DNA of 49,280 nucleotides from contig MEWJ01000032.1 of assembly GCA_001773385.1 (NCBI GenBank), positions 1 through 49,280 of the forward strand, in the 5' to 3' direction. The notes beneath the pieces are model-generated. The model was not told the origin of the DNA, ran no database searches, and worked only from the letters and a program-made list of their open reading frames with translations. Positions 1-11,400 of the stretch are shown here, piece by piece. Position numbers and translations under genes: made by a program. The stretch's first letter is position 1. The number at the start of each line of letters is the position of its first letter. The DNA is from a candidate division WWE3 bacterium RIFOXYD1_FULL_43_17 (GTDB taxonomy: Bacteria; Patescibacteriota; WWE3; UBA101185; UBA10185).

Positions 1-190
1 ACCCTGCCGCAATATTCGAGTTATAGCGATTCAAAACCAATTTGGCAATGTAGTTATGTCCAAGGATGTTTATAGAGTAATTCTAGGTTAAAAATATTAA
101 AAATTCTAATTTCTATTCCTGTACCTAATAAATAGGTTGCTATGACAACAAAAACCTTGGCTGGCGGCGTGGAAATTAGTTGGAACCTTA

Positions 191-823
191 TTAATTAATA
201 ACTGATCCATAACCTTCATTCTTAAATAACGTTTTCAAAGATTGCATTATAATTTGATAGCTCAAAGACACTATTTTGTAATATGCTAACACCTTAAAAG
301 CGTCTGGATTAACCATGTCCTCTTTTTTCCCATTTACTCTACACAGGGCGTCTACATAAATTCTTACTGAATAAGAAAATACAGTATTTTCATCTAAATG
401 TTTTCTAATGACTTTAGAATCGCTATAAAATCTTCGATCTACAATAGACAAATCGTATGCGTCAAAAACTTTTTTAACAAACTCATTTTCGGATATTCCA
501 ACATCGCTTATAAATTGTGTGTTCCCACGGTCGGCTAGAAACGAGGATGTTACCGCAATTATCATGTTCTTAAATAAACCAAGACATGAAACATAATCGG
601 TAAACGCATCTTTAAATTCCTCGAAAAGTTTTAATTGATTTTTGTCCCGCGTAAGGCCGTCTAGTAATGACGCTATCGTGGAAGTGGCACCGGACATGAA
701 AAGCTCCTCAAAATTTGTAAATGCTTTTTCCGAATACCTCCTGACGATGTCCTCGTGCACTTGTCTAATTACCTTGTTCGTAACTTCAGACTTCTGAATA
801 TCTAAATCCAAAAGGTAGCTCAT
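191..823 (-). CDS. hypothetical protein, predominantly helical
   Basis: 210-aa ORF from the track; no recognisable motif. Confidence 0.6.
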   Translation of the reverse strand: MSYLLDLDIQKSEVTNKVIRQVHEDIVRRYSEKAFTNFEELFMSGATSTIASLLDGLTRDKNQLKLFEEFKDAFTDYVSCLGLFKNMIIAVTSSFLADRGNTQFISDVGISENEFVKKVFDAYDLSIVDRRFYSDSKVIRKHLDENTVFSYSVRIYVDALCRVNGKKEDMVNPDAFKVLAYYKIVSLSYQIIMQSLKTLFKNEGYGSVIN

Positions 824-926
824 ATTTTTATTTTACACCACAATTGTGACTGAGGGGCAATTTTGTAGCTTTTTAAAAAAGAAACAGGAGTTACTAGTAT
901 AATACAAATATTTAGGAGGTGATTTT

Positions 927-1235
927 ATGGATAAAGGATTAGAGTTTGAATACTGGATAAGTAATACGCTTCCGTGGCAGCTAAATTTAAGTCCTTCCAA
1001 ATCTTGTGGGGTAGAGCAAATATTTGGTGCTTTTGCTGACTATGTGCGCCCTATTGCAGGTAAAGCTCCAGAAGAATTTGAACAGTTTTTTAAGGTTTTA
1101 AAATCCAAGATTGAGGAAGTATATAAATTCAAGGCGCCGAAGGGGTATCGAGCCTATCCAATTACTATCGATGGTGACTTTGATAAATACCCAAATGGGG
1201 ATATAAGGTACAAGATACAGAAAAACAATTTTTAA
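927..1235 (+). CDS. hypothetical protein
   Basis: 102-aa ORF with strong SD (taggaggtgatttt-ATG). Confidence 0.6.
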   Translation: MDKGLEFEYWISNTLPWQLNLSPSKSCGVEQIFGAFADYVRPIAGKAPEEFEQFFKVLKSKIEEVYKFKAPKGYRAYPITIDGDFDKYPNGDIRYKIQKNNF

Positions 1236-1280
1236 TTACCGCTAGTTAAAGATATGGATATGGGAATTAGTGGAAACATT

Positions 1281-1949
1281 CTAGTATGTGCTATCTGGGT
1301 CAATATCAAACTCACGGATTTTTTTAAGCCTCTTTATAGAAGATATGCTCTTGTTAGGCCACAAACTCTCTAGTTCTTGAGCAGCTTCAAGTGTTAATGA
1401 CTCATCAAGTTCTTCAGTATCGACCGAGTATATCCCTCTACGCACTCCTTCAATTAGCTCAATAACATAATCGTTAACTTTTGTTATCATAACAGCCGCA
1501 TCTACGCCTTTAATTGACATAATGGGATTTAGTATTTTTCCATTTAGTCTTTTTTTACCTTGTTTCTTGGTAAGTCCAACATAAGTAGCATTCTGTTTTT
1601 TTTCGTCATACTTTCCGGAATTAATATTCTCTGCAATTTTAAAATAGCGTTTTGTGAACTCGTCCTCCACCTTACTTGAAAATCTTATTTGCTTATCCTT
1701 GTGTGAATACAATAAATCAACAATCATTTTTTCATATTCTGGATTTATACCTTTTGGGTTATCGAACATTTGAAAAACTACATCTTCTAATAAGTTAGAT
1801 TTTCCTATTTCCTCTTGAGCTATTATCGATAACTGAAATGCTGTAGGAAAAGATTTGTTTTTATACATAAAAATAGAGTCTTTATGCAATCTTAAAGCAT
1901 TTAAAAATGACATCCCAGACATCTTTGACAATCTTTTTCTAATATTCAT
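1281..1949 (-). CDS. AbiV-family (HEPN-like) abortive infection protein
   Basis: N-terminal pattern 'FLNALRLHKDSIFMYKNKSFPTAFQLSIIAQEEIGKSNLLED' resembles the AbiV HEPN signature (A.xL...A..L..iA.EEigK). Confidence 0.65.
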   Translation of the reverse strand: MNIRKRLSKMSGMSFLNALRLHKDSIFMYKNKSFPTAFQLSIIAQEEIGKSNLLEDVVFQMFDNPKGINPEYEKMIVDLLYSHKDKQIRFSSKVEDEFTKRYFKIAENINSGKYDEKKQNATYVGLTKKQGKKRLNGKILNPIMSIKGVDAAVMITKVNDYVIELIEGVRRGIYSVDTEELDESLTLEAAQELESLWPNKSISSIKRLKKIREFDIDPDSTY

Positions 1950-2077
1950 ATCTTTCGTTTGTGAACAAAAGAATTATAACACTCAATTCTGTGCTATAGG
2001 ACGCGACTGTTGGCGTAGTTAGAGATTATCTAAACAGACGATTAACGTGTAGTAGGGTACCCACCCATTTTCGTAAG

Positions 2078-2443
2078 TTATCTTAAGTATGATTGTATGC
2101 AGTTCTTTATAGTGGCTTGTCTGGTATTAGGATCTGCCGGGTCATGGTACGGTTTACCATCTGAAGCATCTATTATTGCCTGCTCTCTTGTGCATATACC
2201 TGTATAAGAACAGAACGAAAGAACATCTGATACGGCTTCATTAAATTCCGCAATTGCTTCATCTGTTTTCTCAACACAATATTTTTTAGCGTACTCATTT
2301 GTTTGGAACTGTTGGGCTTGGTGTGTTTTTTGAGGAGTATATATGACTAGATAATAGAAAAACGCTACTGCAAGAAGCAATGCCGATAAGGCGAGTAACA
2401 AAGGTACGATAGTATTTTTCATACTTGGGTACGCTGTGAGCAA
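2078..2443 (-). CDS. small single-TM hypothetical protein
   Basis: 121-aa ORF with one N-terminal hydrophobic helix (IVPLLLALSALLLAVAFFYYLVIY). Confidence 0.5.
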   Translation of the reverse strand: MLTAYPSMKNTIVPLLLALSALLLAVAFFYYLVIYTPQKTHQAQQFQTNEYAKKYCVEKTDEAIAEFNEAVSDVLSFCSYTGICTREQAIIDASDGKPYHDPADPNTRQATIKNCIQSYLR

Positions 2444-2560
2444 TCTAAACTCTCATAACACATCTAGTATTATAGTAGTCCATTATCCTGTTACCAACAA
2501 CAGTAAAATATTCTACATTACAGAACTGTTACTTAAAAACAAAAATGCCGGTTTAATGGC

Positions 2561-2589
2561 TTGACATTTAGAACGATTAGAACTATGTT
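2561..2589 (+). promoter_or_regulatory. sigma70-like promoter upstream of the HUH rep gene
   Basis: TTGACA (2561-2566), 17-nt spacer, TATGTT (2584-2589). Confidence 0.5.
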
Positions 2590-2809
2590 CAGTTCAACAA
2601 CAGAGATCCAAATTGTTGTTACTCCTAGCGTCCATTTTTAACTCAAGTGAATAAAGACTCTTTACGCGAAAAGGAGTTATTACGGCTTTTTTTCCACAAC
2701 AAATTCCAAATAAATCTTAATGATAGCGACTTACAAGAGTCGTACATCTCCCTTTTGTTTTTGGCGAAAGCCATAAGTAGATATTTAAGTTTAAAAGGAA
2801 ACCTAACTT

Positions 2810-3676
2810 ATGAAAAAAAGTTATAGAGTTGTTCCTCCTGAGGGCGGTAGCCCTCAGGATACTCGACTTGATAGTACCGTCTTAAATGGGACAAACCTTG
2901 GACCATTTTTGAGGCAAGTAGGAAAAAGGATAGAAAATATTAGATTCAGCAACGTTAAAATTGTAAAAAGTAATAATTATTACGAGATTCACGTACCCGA
3001 ACGTCCATTTCTTCTTGGTACACGGCAGCAAAGCTGTTCTCATGAAAAGGAATACAGTAGGTCCCAAGAATATAGAGCAAGAAGCGTAAAAAGAGCTAAA
3101 GACACAATTCGTAGGCTAGTAATAGGCAACTTTACTACAACGGCAAAATTTTTAACGCTAACATTTAATCAAGACCTTTGCGACTTTGATATTAACGATC
3201 TCTCAGCATGTAACAAAAGCATGAGTATTTTTTTTCATTTACTACGACGTTTGTATGGGAATTACAAATATGTTTCTGTAGCGGAGTTTCAGCAAAGAGG
3301 GGCAGTACACTATCATGTTCTAAATGATTTACCGTATATTGATAAAAATGTAATTTATAACTTCTGGGGTTTGGGTTTTATAGACATAAAGAAGTTACAC
3401 AGAATAGAAACAGCTGCTATGTATTTGCTTAAGTATCTGAGCAAGGGTTTGAATGATGAACGATATAAAAATAAAAGAATATATTCTGCTTCAAAAAATT
3501 TAATTAGGCCCGTTAATATTTACAACTCACGTGCTGAAGATATTAAAAGAATATTAGAACAAATGCGAGAACCGGACTTTAAATATGTGTTAAAAAGTAC
3601 GGAAAACGGAAATATATTTGTATCGGAATATATTTTAGGATATAACCTAGGAAACAATGAACCTAACAGACCATGA
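2810..3676 (+). CDS. HUH-type rolling-circle replication initiator-like protein
   Basis: HUH motif 'RGAVHYHVL'; downstream 'AAMYLLKYLSKG' fits a catalytic Tyr motif; upstream 'FLTLTFNQ' resembles Rep motif 1. Confidence 0.7.
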   Translation: MKKSYRVVPPEGGSPQDTRLDSTVLNGTNLGPFLRQVGKRIENIRFSNVKIVKSNNYYEIHVPERPFLLGTRQQSCSHEKEYSRSQEYRARSVKRAKDTIRRLVIGNFTTTAKFLTLTFNQDLCDFDINDLSACNKSMSIFFHLLRRLYGNYKYVSVAEFQQRGAVHYHVLNDLPYIDKNVIYNFWGLGFIDIKKLHRIETAAMYLLKYLSKGLNDERYKNKRIYSASKNLIRPVNIYNSRAEDIKRILEQMREPDFKYVLKSTENGNIFVSEYILGYNLGNNEPNRP

Positions 3677-5180
3677 TCAGAAAAATAATAAATATGTGAT
3701 GTATTGTAGAAAATCTACTGATGAGTCTAATAAGCAAGTGCAGTCTTTAGCAACACAATGGCGAATGCTAACCGATTTCGTTAAAGATAACGACCTTGAT
3801 TGTTCGTATTTTTTCCAAGAAGCAAAAAGTGCCATGGACGAAAATAATAGACCTGATTTTAACAAGATGGTTGAGTTAATAACCGAAGGTAAGGTCGATT
3901 CAATACTAGTTTCGCACCTTGACCGACTTAGCAGGAACAGGGTTGAGATCGGCAGATTGATCCAGCTATACCAGAAGGGGAAACTTAGGGAAATTAGAAC
4001 TCCATACCGCAGATATAACACAAGCTACGACATATTCTCTATGGACTTTGAATTCATGGTTTCCGCTCAGTACTCGGATCGTTTATCCATGCGCGTAAAA
4101 GAAGGTAATCAATCTAAAGTATTAAAAGGCGAGTTTCCCGGTGTAGCAAAAATTGGTTATTTAAACAGAGATCGTAAGATTGTTCCGGATCCCCTGACTG
4201 CTCCGTTTATCAAGTATGCCTTCGAGATCTTCTCCCAAGGTGGTGTTAGTCTCCGCATTCTCTCCGAAACTCTCTACGATCGGGGCCTACGCACAAGAAA
4301 CGGTAAAAAATTGCACGTCTCGGGTGTGGAGAGAGTACTAAAAGCTCCCTTTTACGTCGGGAAGTTTTATTTCAACGGAGTTTTGTACAAAGGTTCGCAC
4401 ACACCACTTGTCTCCGAGGAATTGTTTTGCAAGGTACAAGAGATGTTTAAAGACAGATCTAAGCCTAGACCATCTTTTCATTTTGAAACGTTTCCGTATC
4501 GGGGGTATTTAAAGTGCGAAGTATGCGGTTGTGCAATAACGGCTACCCGAAAAAAGGACCACAATTACTATTTCTGCACGAACAGAAGAAACAGGTGTGA
4601 CCAACACAAAACATATATGAGGGAAGAATATATAGATGTCGTCATTAATAAGTTTTTCGAGCATATATCTTTCGATAAAGAGATGGCAGATAAATCCCTA
4701 GAAATATATGTTTCAAAATTACAGAGCGAAGTGAGTGTAGCAGAGGATAATGAAAAGAAGATTAAAAATCAGGTTAGTTTACTCACCGAAAAGAAAGAGA
4801 TACTTGTTGATTTACTCTTGAACAAAAACATAGATAAGAAATTATACGAAAGTAGAGCTTCTAAAATTGATACTGAGATTAAGGAACTAGAACGTGGATT
4901 GATAAGAAAAAATATTGAGAATGTAGAGTCCGTACGAAACTATGTTGGAACCATAAAAAATACCGGTATATCAATTAAAGAGATGCTAGAGTGTGGAGAT
5001 ACCGAGGTTAGAAAAGATCTGTTAAGTTCGCTATGTTGGAACCTTTCTATAAGGGATGGAGAAATAGCGTCAGTACAATATAAAATGCCTTGGAAACTAT
5101 TCGAAAATGTATCAAAATCTCGGGAAATTGATAAATGGCTGTTCATCGGGGAACAAGTTCGAACTGCTATTTTAGTGTAA
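3657..5180 (+). CDS. large serine recombinase / site-specific integrase
   Basis: N-terminal resolvase domain 'YVMYCRKSTDESNKQVQSLATQW', 'SHLDRLSRN'; recombinase domain; Zn ribbon 'CEVCGC...YFCTNRRNRC'; coiled coil. Overlaps rep by 20 nt. Confidence 0.9.
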   Translation: MNLTDHDQKNNKYVMYCRKSTDESNKQVQSLATQWRMLTDFVKDNDLDCSYFFQEAKSAMDENNRPDFNKMVELITEGKVDSILVSHLDRLSRNRVEIGRLIQLYQKGKLREIRTPYRRYNTSYDIFSMDFEFMVSAQYSDRLSMRVKEGNQSKVLKGEFPGVAKIGYLNRDRKIVPDPLTAPFIKYAFEIFSQGGVSLRILSETLYDRGLRTRNGKKLHVSGVERVLKAPFYVGKFYFNGVLYKGSHTPLVSEELFCKVQEMFKDRSKPRPSFHFETFPYRGYLKCEVCGCAITATRKKDHNYYFCTNRRNRCDQHKTYMREEYIDVVINKFFEHISFDKEMADKSLEIYVSKLQSEVSVAEDNEKKIKNQVSLLTEKKEILVDLLLNKNIDKKLYESRASKIDTEIKELERGLIRKNIENVESVRNYVGTIKNTGISIKEMLECGDTEVRKDLLSSLCWNLSIRDGEIASVQYKMPWKLFENVSKSREIDKWLFIGEQVRTAILV

Positions 5181-5186
5181 AACCAC

Positions 5187-5471
5187 TTAGTACACTGTTT
5201 GAGGTTTTATATTGCAGTTAATTCGAATCCAGTCTAAGTCGTAGTCCCCCATTTCTTGTCTTTCTCCATCAATAACAAAATATTGGCGTAAGTTCACTGT
5301 TTTATCATCTTTAACACTTGGCATTTGGTTATCAATCCATGCATCTGGACACACTCTTTTTTTACCGGAAATTATAGATGTGTTGCGGGTTTTAAGAATT
5401 AGTAGAACAAAGGTCAGCGATACAACAACCAGGAGTATGCTAAATATGATTCTTTTTATAGGACTGCTCAC
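5187..5471 (-). CDS. small membrane-anchored hypothetical protein, translationally coupled to the giant surface protein
   Basis: GTG start at 5471 overlaps the TGA stop of the upstream gene (GTGA); N-terminal TM. Confidence 0.6.
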   Translation of the reverse strand: MSSPIKRIIFSILLVVVSLTFVLLILKTRNTSIISGKKRVCPDAWIDNQMPSVKDDKTVNLRQYFVIDGERQEMGDYDLDWIRINCNIKPQTVY

Positions 5472-8400
5472 TTTCTTTTTCGTCTAAGAATAATTATGGT
5501 ACCAATACTTAAAACAACCAAGCTAGGAATGATATATCTCCAAATATTTGATTTACGAGTTTCTTCAACAACACTGGGATTATCTTTCTCTACATCTTCC
5601 AAACCTAGTACATTCTTTGTCTCATCACCTGATTCAAGAACCTCGTCAGTAGCCGCAAGAGTTGTGGGACTCTCGTAGGTATTGATAATGACCTTTTCCT
5701 GAGTTGATGGAATCTCTATTGATATTGTCTTCGTGTTGCTTCTGTTACCAGCCCCGTCCTCAGAAACTAGTTTGAAGTAATATGTTTTACCTTCTTTAAC
5801 ATCATTTACTGTCACATCTTCATCGTCCCTATCATTTTCTGCTATTCTTGAGTCGCTATTTTTGTCAAAGCTTTCACTGTATCCAAGATATACAAACACT
5901 TTGTCTATATCGCTGTCATTATTTTCCCAAGTTAATTTTATTGTTTTATCATCGCTGTCGTAGCCTACTCCAACGTTTTCAGGCCTATCTGGGGCTTCTG
6001 TATCTTCTTCTACGGCCTTTTTGGTTGTAAAGCTTAGCTCATCACCTACAACTTCAGGTGACCCATGCGAGACCGCTCTGTAATAATATGTTGTTTCGGC
6101 AGTTAATGGACTAATAGTTACATTATGACTAATTACCATAGGCGAACCATCCGTCTCAATAGTTGAATAAGCATAACCATAGTTTGGAGCTGTACCTAAA
6201 GTTGGATGTGACGCCGTATCATATATTACTCTACTAGTGCTCAGATGATCTGTCGTCCATGTAATTGTTATGCTGGTACTCTCAAGATTAGTAGAACTTT
6301 CCCCTGAAATAACTGGAGGAGGTAATACTGTAATATCTATGGTAGCTTCATTACTGTCATATTCTCCATCGTTTGTTTGGTATGTAAAACTATCGTTGCC
6401 TATATAACCCGTATCAGGTGTATATGTTACTTGATTTCCTGAGACCGTTGATAAGGAACCATTTGTTGGGTCAGAATTAATCGAATAGACAAGTGGATCA
6501 TTTTCAATGTCATTGCCTAATAGGGTTATCGATATCGCTGCCTCTTGAGTAGTTGAGTATGCATCAGCGCTCACGGTTGGTGCATCATTTACAGGATTAA
6601 TGGTTAGATTAACAAAACCCGTGTCTGTTAGAGTACCGTCTGACAGAGTGTATTCAAAACTTGCTGCTCCGTTATAGTTATTTACCGGAGTGAATATAAT
6701 ATTTGAACCGTCTATATAAACTGTACCGTGTGTTGGGGTTGAAACTCCGATAACAGAAAGTGTATCAAGATCAACGTCGGTATCGTTTGTAATTAAGTCA
6801 TTTTTAGCTAATATCAACTGCGTATCTTCGTCAAAAGATGCGTTATCTTGATTTGCTTCTGGAGCGTCATTCACCGAATTCACAGTAATATTTACAGTTA
6901 CGATATTGCTATCAGCCAGACCATCATTAACTTTGTATGTAAATGTATCAACCCCATTATAATTCGTATCCGGTGTATAAGTTAATTCATTTCCTGAAAT
7001 TGTTCCCAAAGTTCCATGATTTGCACCGGTTTCAACTGTATATGTAAGAGTGTTTGCTGGAATATCAGCATCGCTAGCATTTAAAATAATGCTTTTTGAA
7101 ACGTCTTCATTTGTTGATGTGTTTACATCTTGTGCAACTGGAGAGGTGTTAACTTCATTAACTGTAATCTCTATTTCCTCAGAATCAGTGTAAATTCCAT
7201 CAGTTACATTAACAGTAACATTATAAGTATTAGGTCCTTGTACCTCTGTAGGTGTAAAACTAAAATTGCCTGTATCAGATTCTATTGAAGCTCCTGTTGG
7301 TGCATTTGTTAGAGAAAGTTCAAGAGCATCGCTTGTATCAGAATCGTTTGCTGTAACCGTAAAGCTAAGTTCTGCTAACTCATCAATAGATTTATCGCCA
7401 ATTACATCAAGAGCTGGTAGATCATTTATAGCATTGATTGTGATAGTAACTGTACCTGTGTTACTTTCAAAATTACCATCGTCCACCTTGAATGTAAATG
7501 AATCGCCACCAAAGTAGTTTTCATTAGGAGTGTAAATGACTTGATTTCCGTAAGGTCCTCCAAGCGCTCCGTTAGATGTACTATCTATTATTGTATAAGA
7601 TAAACTATCACCCTCAATATCTGTACCTACTAAGTATATTGAAACTGAATTATCCTCGTCTGTAACAGCAGTACCATCATTAACAGAAGGCGCATCATTT
7701 ATAGGATTAACTGTTACTAAAACGGTAGTTGTATCTGTTAACGAACCGTCGGAAACAGTGTAATCAAAGCTTGCTGATCCAAAATAATTAGAAGTTGGAG
7801 TGAATATAACATTAGAGCCATCAATAGATACCAATCCGTTTACTGGGTTAGAAATTGAACTTAAAACTAATGAGATATCGTCAACATCAGTGTCATTTTC
7901 AATTAGAGTCTCTTTTGAAACGGACAAAGTATTATCTTCATCAACAGAAGCAGAGTCGGGATTTGCTACGGGGGCGTCATTGAAGGCGGTAACAGTTATA
8001 AATACAGTTGCGGTATTGCTATCCGTTTCGCCATCATTTGCTTTATAAGTAAAGGAATCGTCGCCGTAAAAATTTGCATTTGGTGTATAAGTAGCACTGT
8101 CATTCAAAATTGAAATCGTACCGTTAGATGGATCTGTTACCTTTGCATACGTAATGGATTGCGTAGGAATATCAGAATCTGTAGCATTAAGCGTTATAAT
8201 TTTTTCCAAATCTTCCGATGTTGCGGCATTAACATCGTTCACTAAAGGAGCTACATTTATCTCATTAACGGTTACAGTTATTATTTCAGTATCTATGCTT
8301 ACCCCATCCGTAACATTTACATCAAACGTGTATTCCTGAGGACCTTGTGACTCTGAAGGAGTAAAGCTGAAATAACCACTGTTAGTATCTATAGTGGCTC

Positions 8401-11400
8401 CCGTGGGCTCATCACTAAGGTAATAGGTTAAAGAACTATCAGGATCTGTAGCAGTTGCTGTGAAAGTAAGTTCAGTTAATTCGTCTACCGATTTATTGCC
8501 AATTTCATCTAACACCGGAGGGTCATTAAACTCTGTCACGGTTATATCAATTGTCGCGATGTTACTATCTAACAACCCATCATTTACTTTAAAAGTAAAA
8601 GAATCGTTGCCTTCGTAATTTTCGTTAGGGCTGTAGTCTACTTGACTACCAACTATACTACCCAACGAACCATTAGATGGGTTATCTACGATAATATAGC
8701 TTATTGAATCCCCATCAACGTCACTTCCCGTCAAGGTAATTGTAACAACGCCATCTTCCTCCGCAGAAGCTGTACCCAAGTTAGCTACAGGAGCGTCATT
8801 AATTGGGTTTATTGTAACGGTGACTGTTGCTTTATCAGTTAACTCACCATCAGAAACAGTGTAATCAAAATATGCAGTACCGTTAAAATTACTGTCAGGA
8901 GTGAATACAACGTTATCACCATCTATAGCAACACTACCATTTACAGGGGTTGATACATTACTTAAAGTTAAAGTAACATCATCTACATCTGTATCATTTG
9001 TTAATAGGCCACTTTCTGCGATTATTGTGTCTTCATCTTCATTACCAGAGGCACTGTCTGGGTTTGCATCGGGACCATCATTAATTGCGTTTACTGTAAT
9101 GTGAACTGTTTCTGAACTACTATCGGTAACGCCATCGTTAGCTTTATAAGTAAAGGCATCATCACCATAATAGTTTGTGTCAGCCGTGTACGTTACCTGA
9201 TCCCCAGCAATTGACACTAATCCGTGCGATGGGTCGGTTACAGAATAATTTAATGTTTGCGTTGGTATATCTGTGTCATTACCTTCGAGAGTAATAACTT
9301 TAGCAGTGTCTTCATTAGTAGTAGCCCACAATTCGTTAACAACCGAAGCCACATTTACCTCGTTCACGGTAACGGTTATTGTTTCGACATCACTATCTAA
9401 TCCATCGGTAACATTTATATCAACATTATAGGTATTTGATCCCTGGCTCTCTACGGGTGTAAAACTAAATTCTCCTGTAGATGAATTGATAGAAGCCCCT
9501 GTTGGTGCATTGGAAAGTGAGAAGGATAAAACGTCTTCTGTGTCCACCTCAACTGCTGTAGCAGTGAAGTTAAGTTCATTAAACTCATCAATCGTTTTAT
9601 CTCCTACTGTATTTAAAACCGGAGCATCATTAATTGGGTTTATAGTAATAGATACCGAAGCGGTATCAGTCAATTCACCGTCTGTTACAGTGTAAGAAAA
9701 GCTTGCAGAGCCGTTATAATTTGAGCTTGGTGTGAATACAACATTATCACCATCTATTTCAACTGTACCGTTTACAGGATCAAAAACTATTGATAACGAA
9801 AGGCTATCTTCATCTACATCCTCGTCATTAGCTAGTAAAGACGCTTTAGTTATGACCAAAGCGGAATCTTCATCAGTAGAGCTGCTATCGTCATATGCCA
9901 CTGGCGCATCATTAATTGAATTTACTGTAATTGTTACAAGTCCTGTGTCTGTCAAACTACCATCAGATATTAAATATTCATAGGTTGCTTGTCCATTAAA
10001 ATTCTCAGGTGGCGTGAATTCAATTGTACTGCTATTAAATGTGAGAACACTCCCTGTAGGTGTAACATTGCTTACACTTAAAATACTGAAGTCATCTGTT
10101 GTATTATCCGGATCGGTATCATTTGATAATAGATATGCATGATTTACCAAAAGTGTGGAATCCTCGTTAACATCCAAATTATCATCAGTGGCAATAGGGC
10201 TATTGTTTATCTCGTTAACTGTTACTGAAAAACTTTCAGTAGCAATATTGTTTATTTCAAAACCATCATCTACTTGGATAGTAAAATCAAATACGCTGCC
10301 TCCCTGACTTTCATCAGGAGTAAAGTTAAATTCACCTGTTTCAGTGTTTATTGACGAATTATCAACAGAAGAATTTGTAAGTGAATACGAAGGTGCTCCA
10401 CCATCTACATCTGTTACAACAGGAGTAATTTGTAAATTATAATATTCGTCAATCGTTTGGTTTGGGATACTTTCTATAACTGGCGCATCATTAATGCCTG
10501 TAATTGTTAAGGATACCAAAGCGTCGTTACTATCTACAGACCCATCATTTACTACAAATTCAAAAGAATCACTGCCATTGTATCCGGGATTTGGTGTATA
10601 GGTTGCAACATTACCGTCGATATCTACATTACCGTGCACAGGAACAGTACTAACTATAAATGTAAGAATATCGTCTTCGGGATCTGTGCCATTTAAGCCT
10701 ATATCCACTGAATTATCTTCATCAGTTTCGGCTGTTGTTCCATATGCTGTAGGAGCGTCATTTACCGCTACTATATTAACCGTTACATTCTCAGTCGCAG
10801 AGAATGATGGATCTGCACCATCCTCTACTTTAATAGATAAAACGCACGAAGCAGATGGTACGGGTCCATTAGGAGTAAATGAATAGTAACCTGTGTTTGT
10901 ATCTAATGATCCGTTGCATGTATCTAACTCTGTTTTGCTCCAACTGGCACTTGGTCCATCTGGGTCTGTTACTTCAGCATCATATGTATAAAGAATATCT
11001 TCGGTGGCCGTTATTGGTGCGGTACTATCTATAGACGGGGCATCGTTTATAGAATTTACGGTAATGTTTACTGTGGCACTGTTGGTTAAATATCCATCCG
11101 AAACAGTATATTCAAAGCTTGCGGATCCAAAATAATCTGTAGATGGTGTAAATACAATATTAGCCCCATCTATATAAACAGTTCCATTAATTGGTTTAGA
11201 AACACTTTGAACATTTAATAAGGAGTGATCGTCATCAACATCAGTATCGTTAGTTAATACTTCATCCTTAGTTAAGATTAATTGTGTGTCTTCATCTGTG
11301 GAAGCTGAGTCAGAATTAGCTGTTGGTGCATCATTGATAGGATCAACTGTAATAGTTACAGTTGCATTCTCACTATAATCTGTACCATCACTTATTTTAT

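Noticed and set aside
165-1280. Similar strings GGAAATTAGTTGGAACC (~170) and GGGAATTAGTGGAAACA (~1260) just beyond two minus-strand stops
   Set aside because: Imperfect, short, AT-rich and only two copies; insufficient evidence for a repeat element.
5150-5170. Possible tRNA relic at the end of recombinase 1 (AGTTCGAACT, tail 'GEQVRTAILV')
   Set aside because: T-loop-like core only; no convincing acceptor, anticodon or D arm next to it. Kept only as part of the GTTCGAAC observation.
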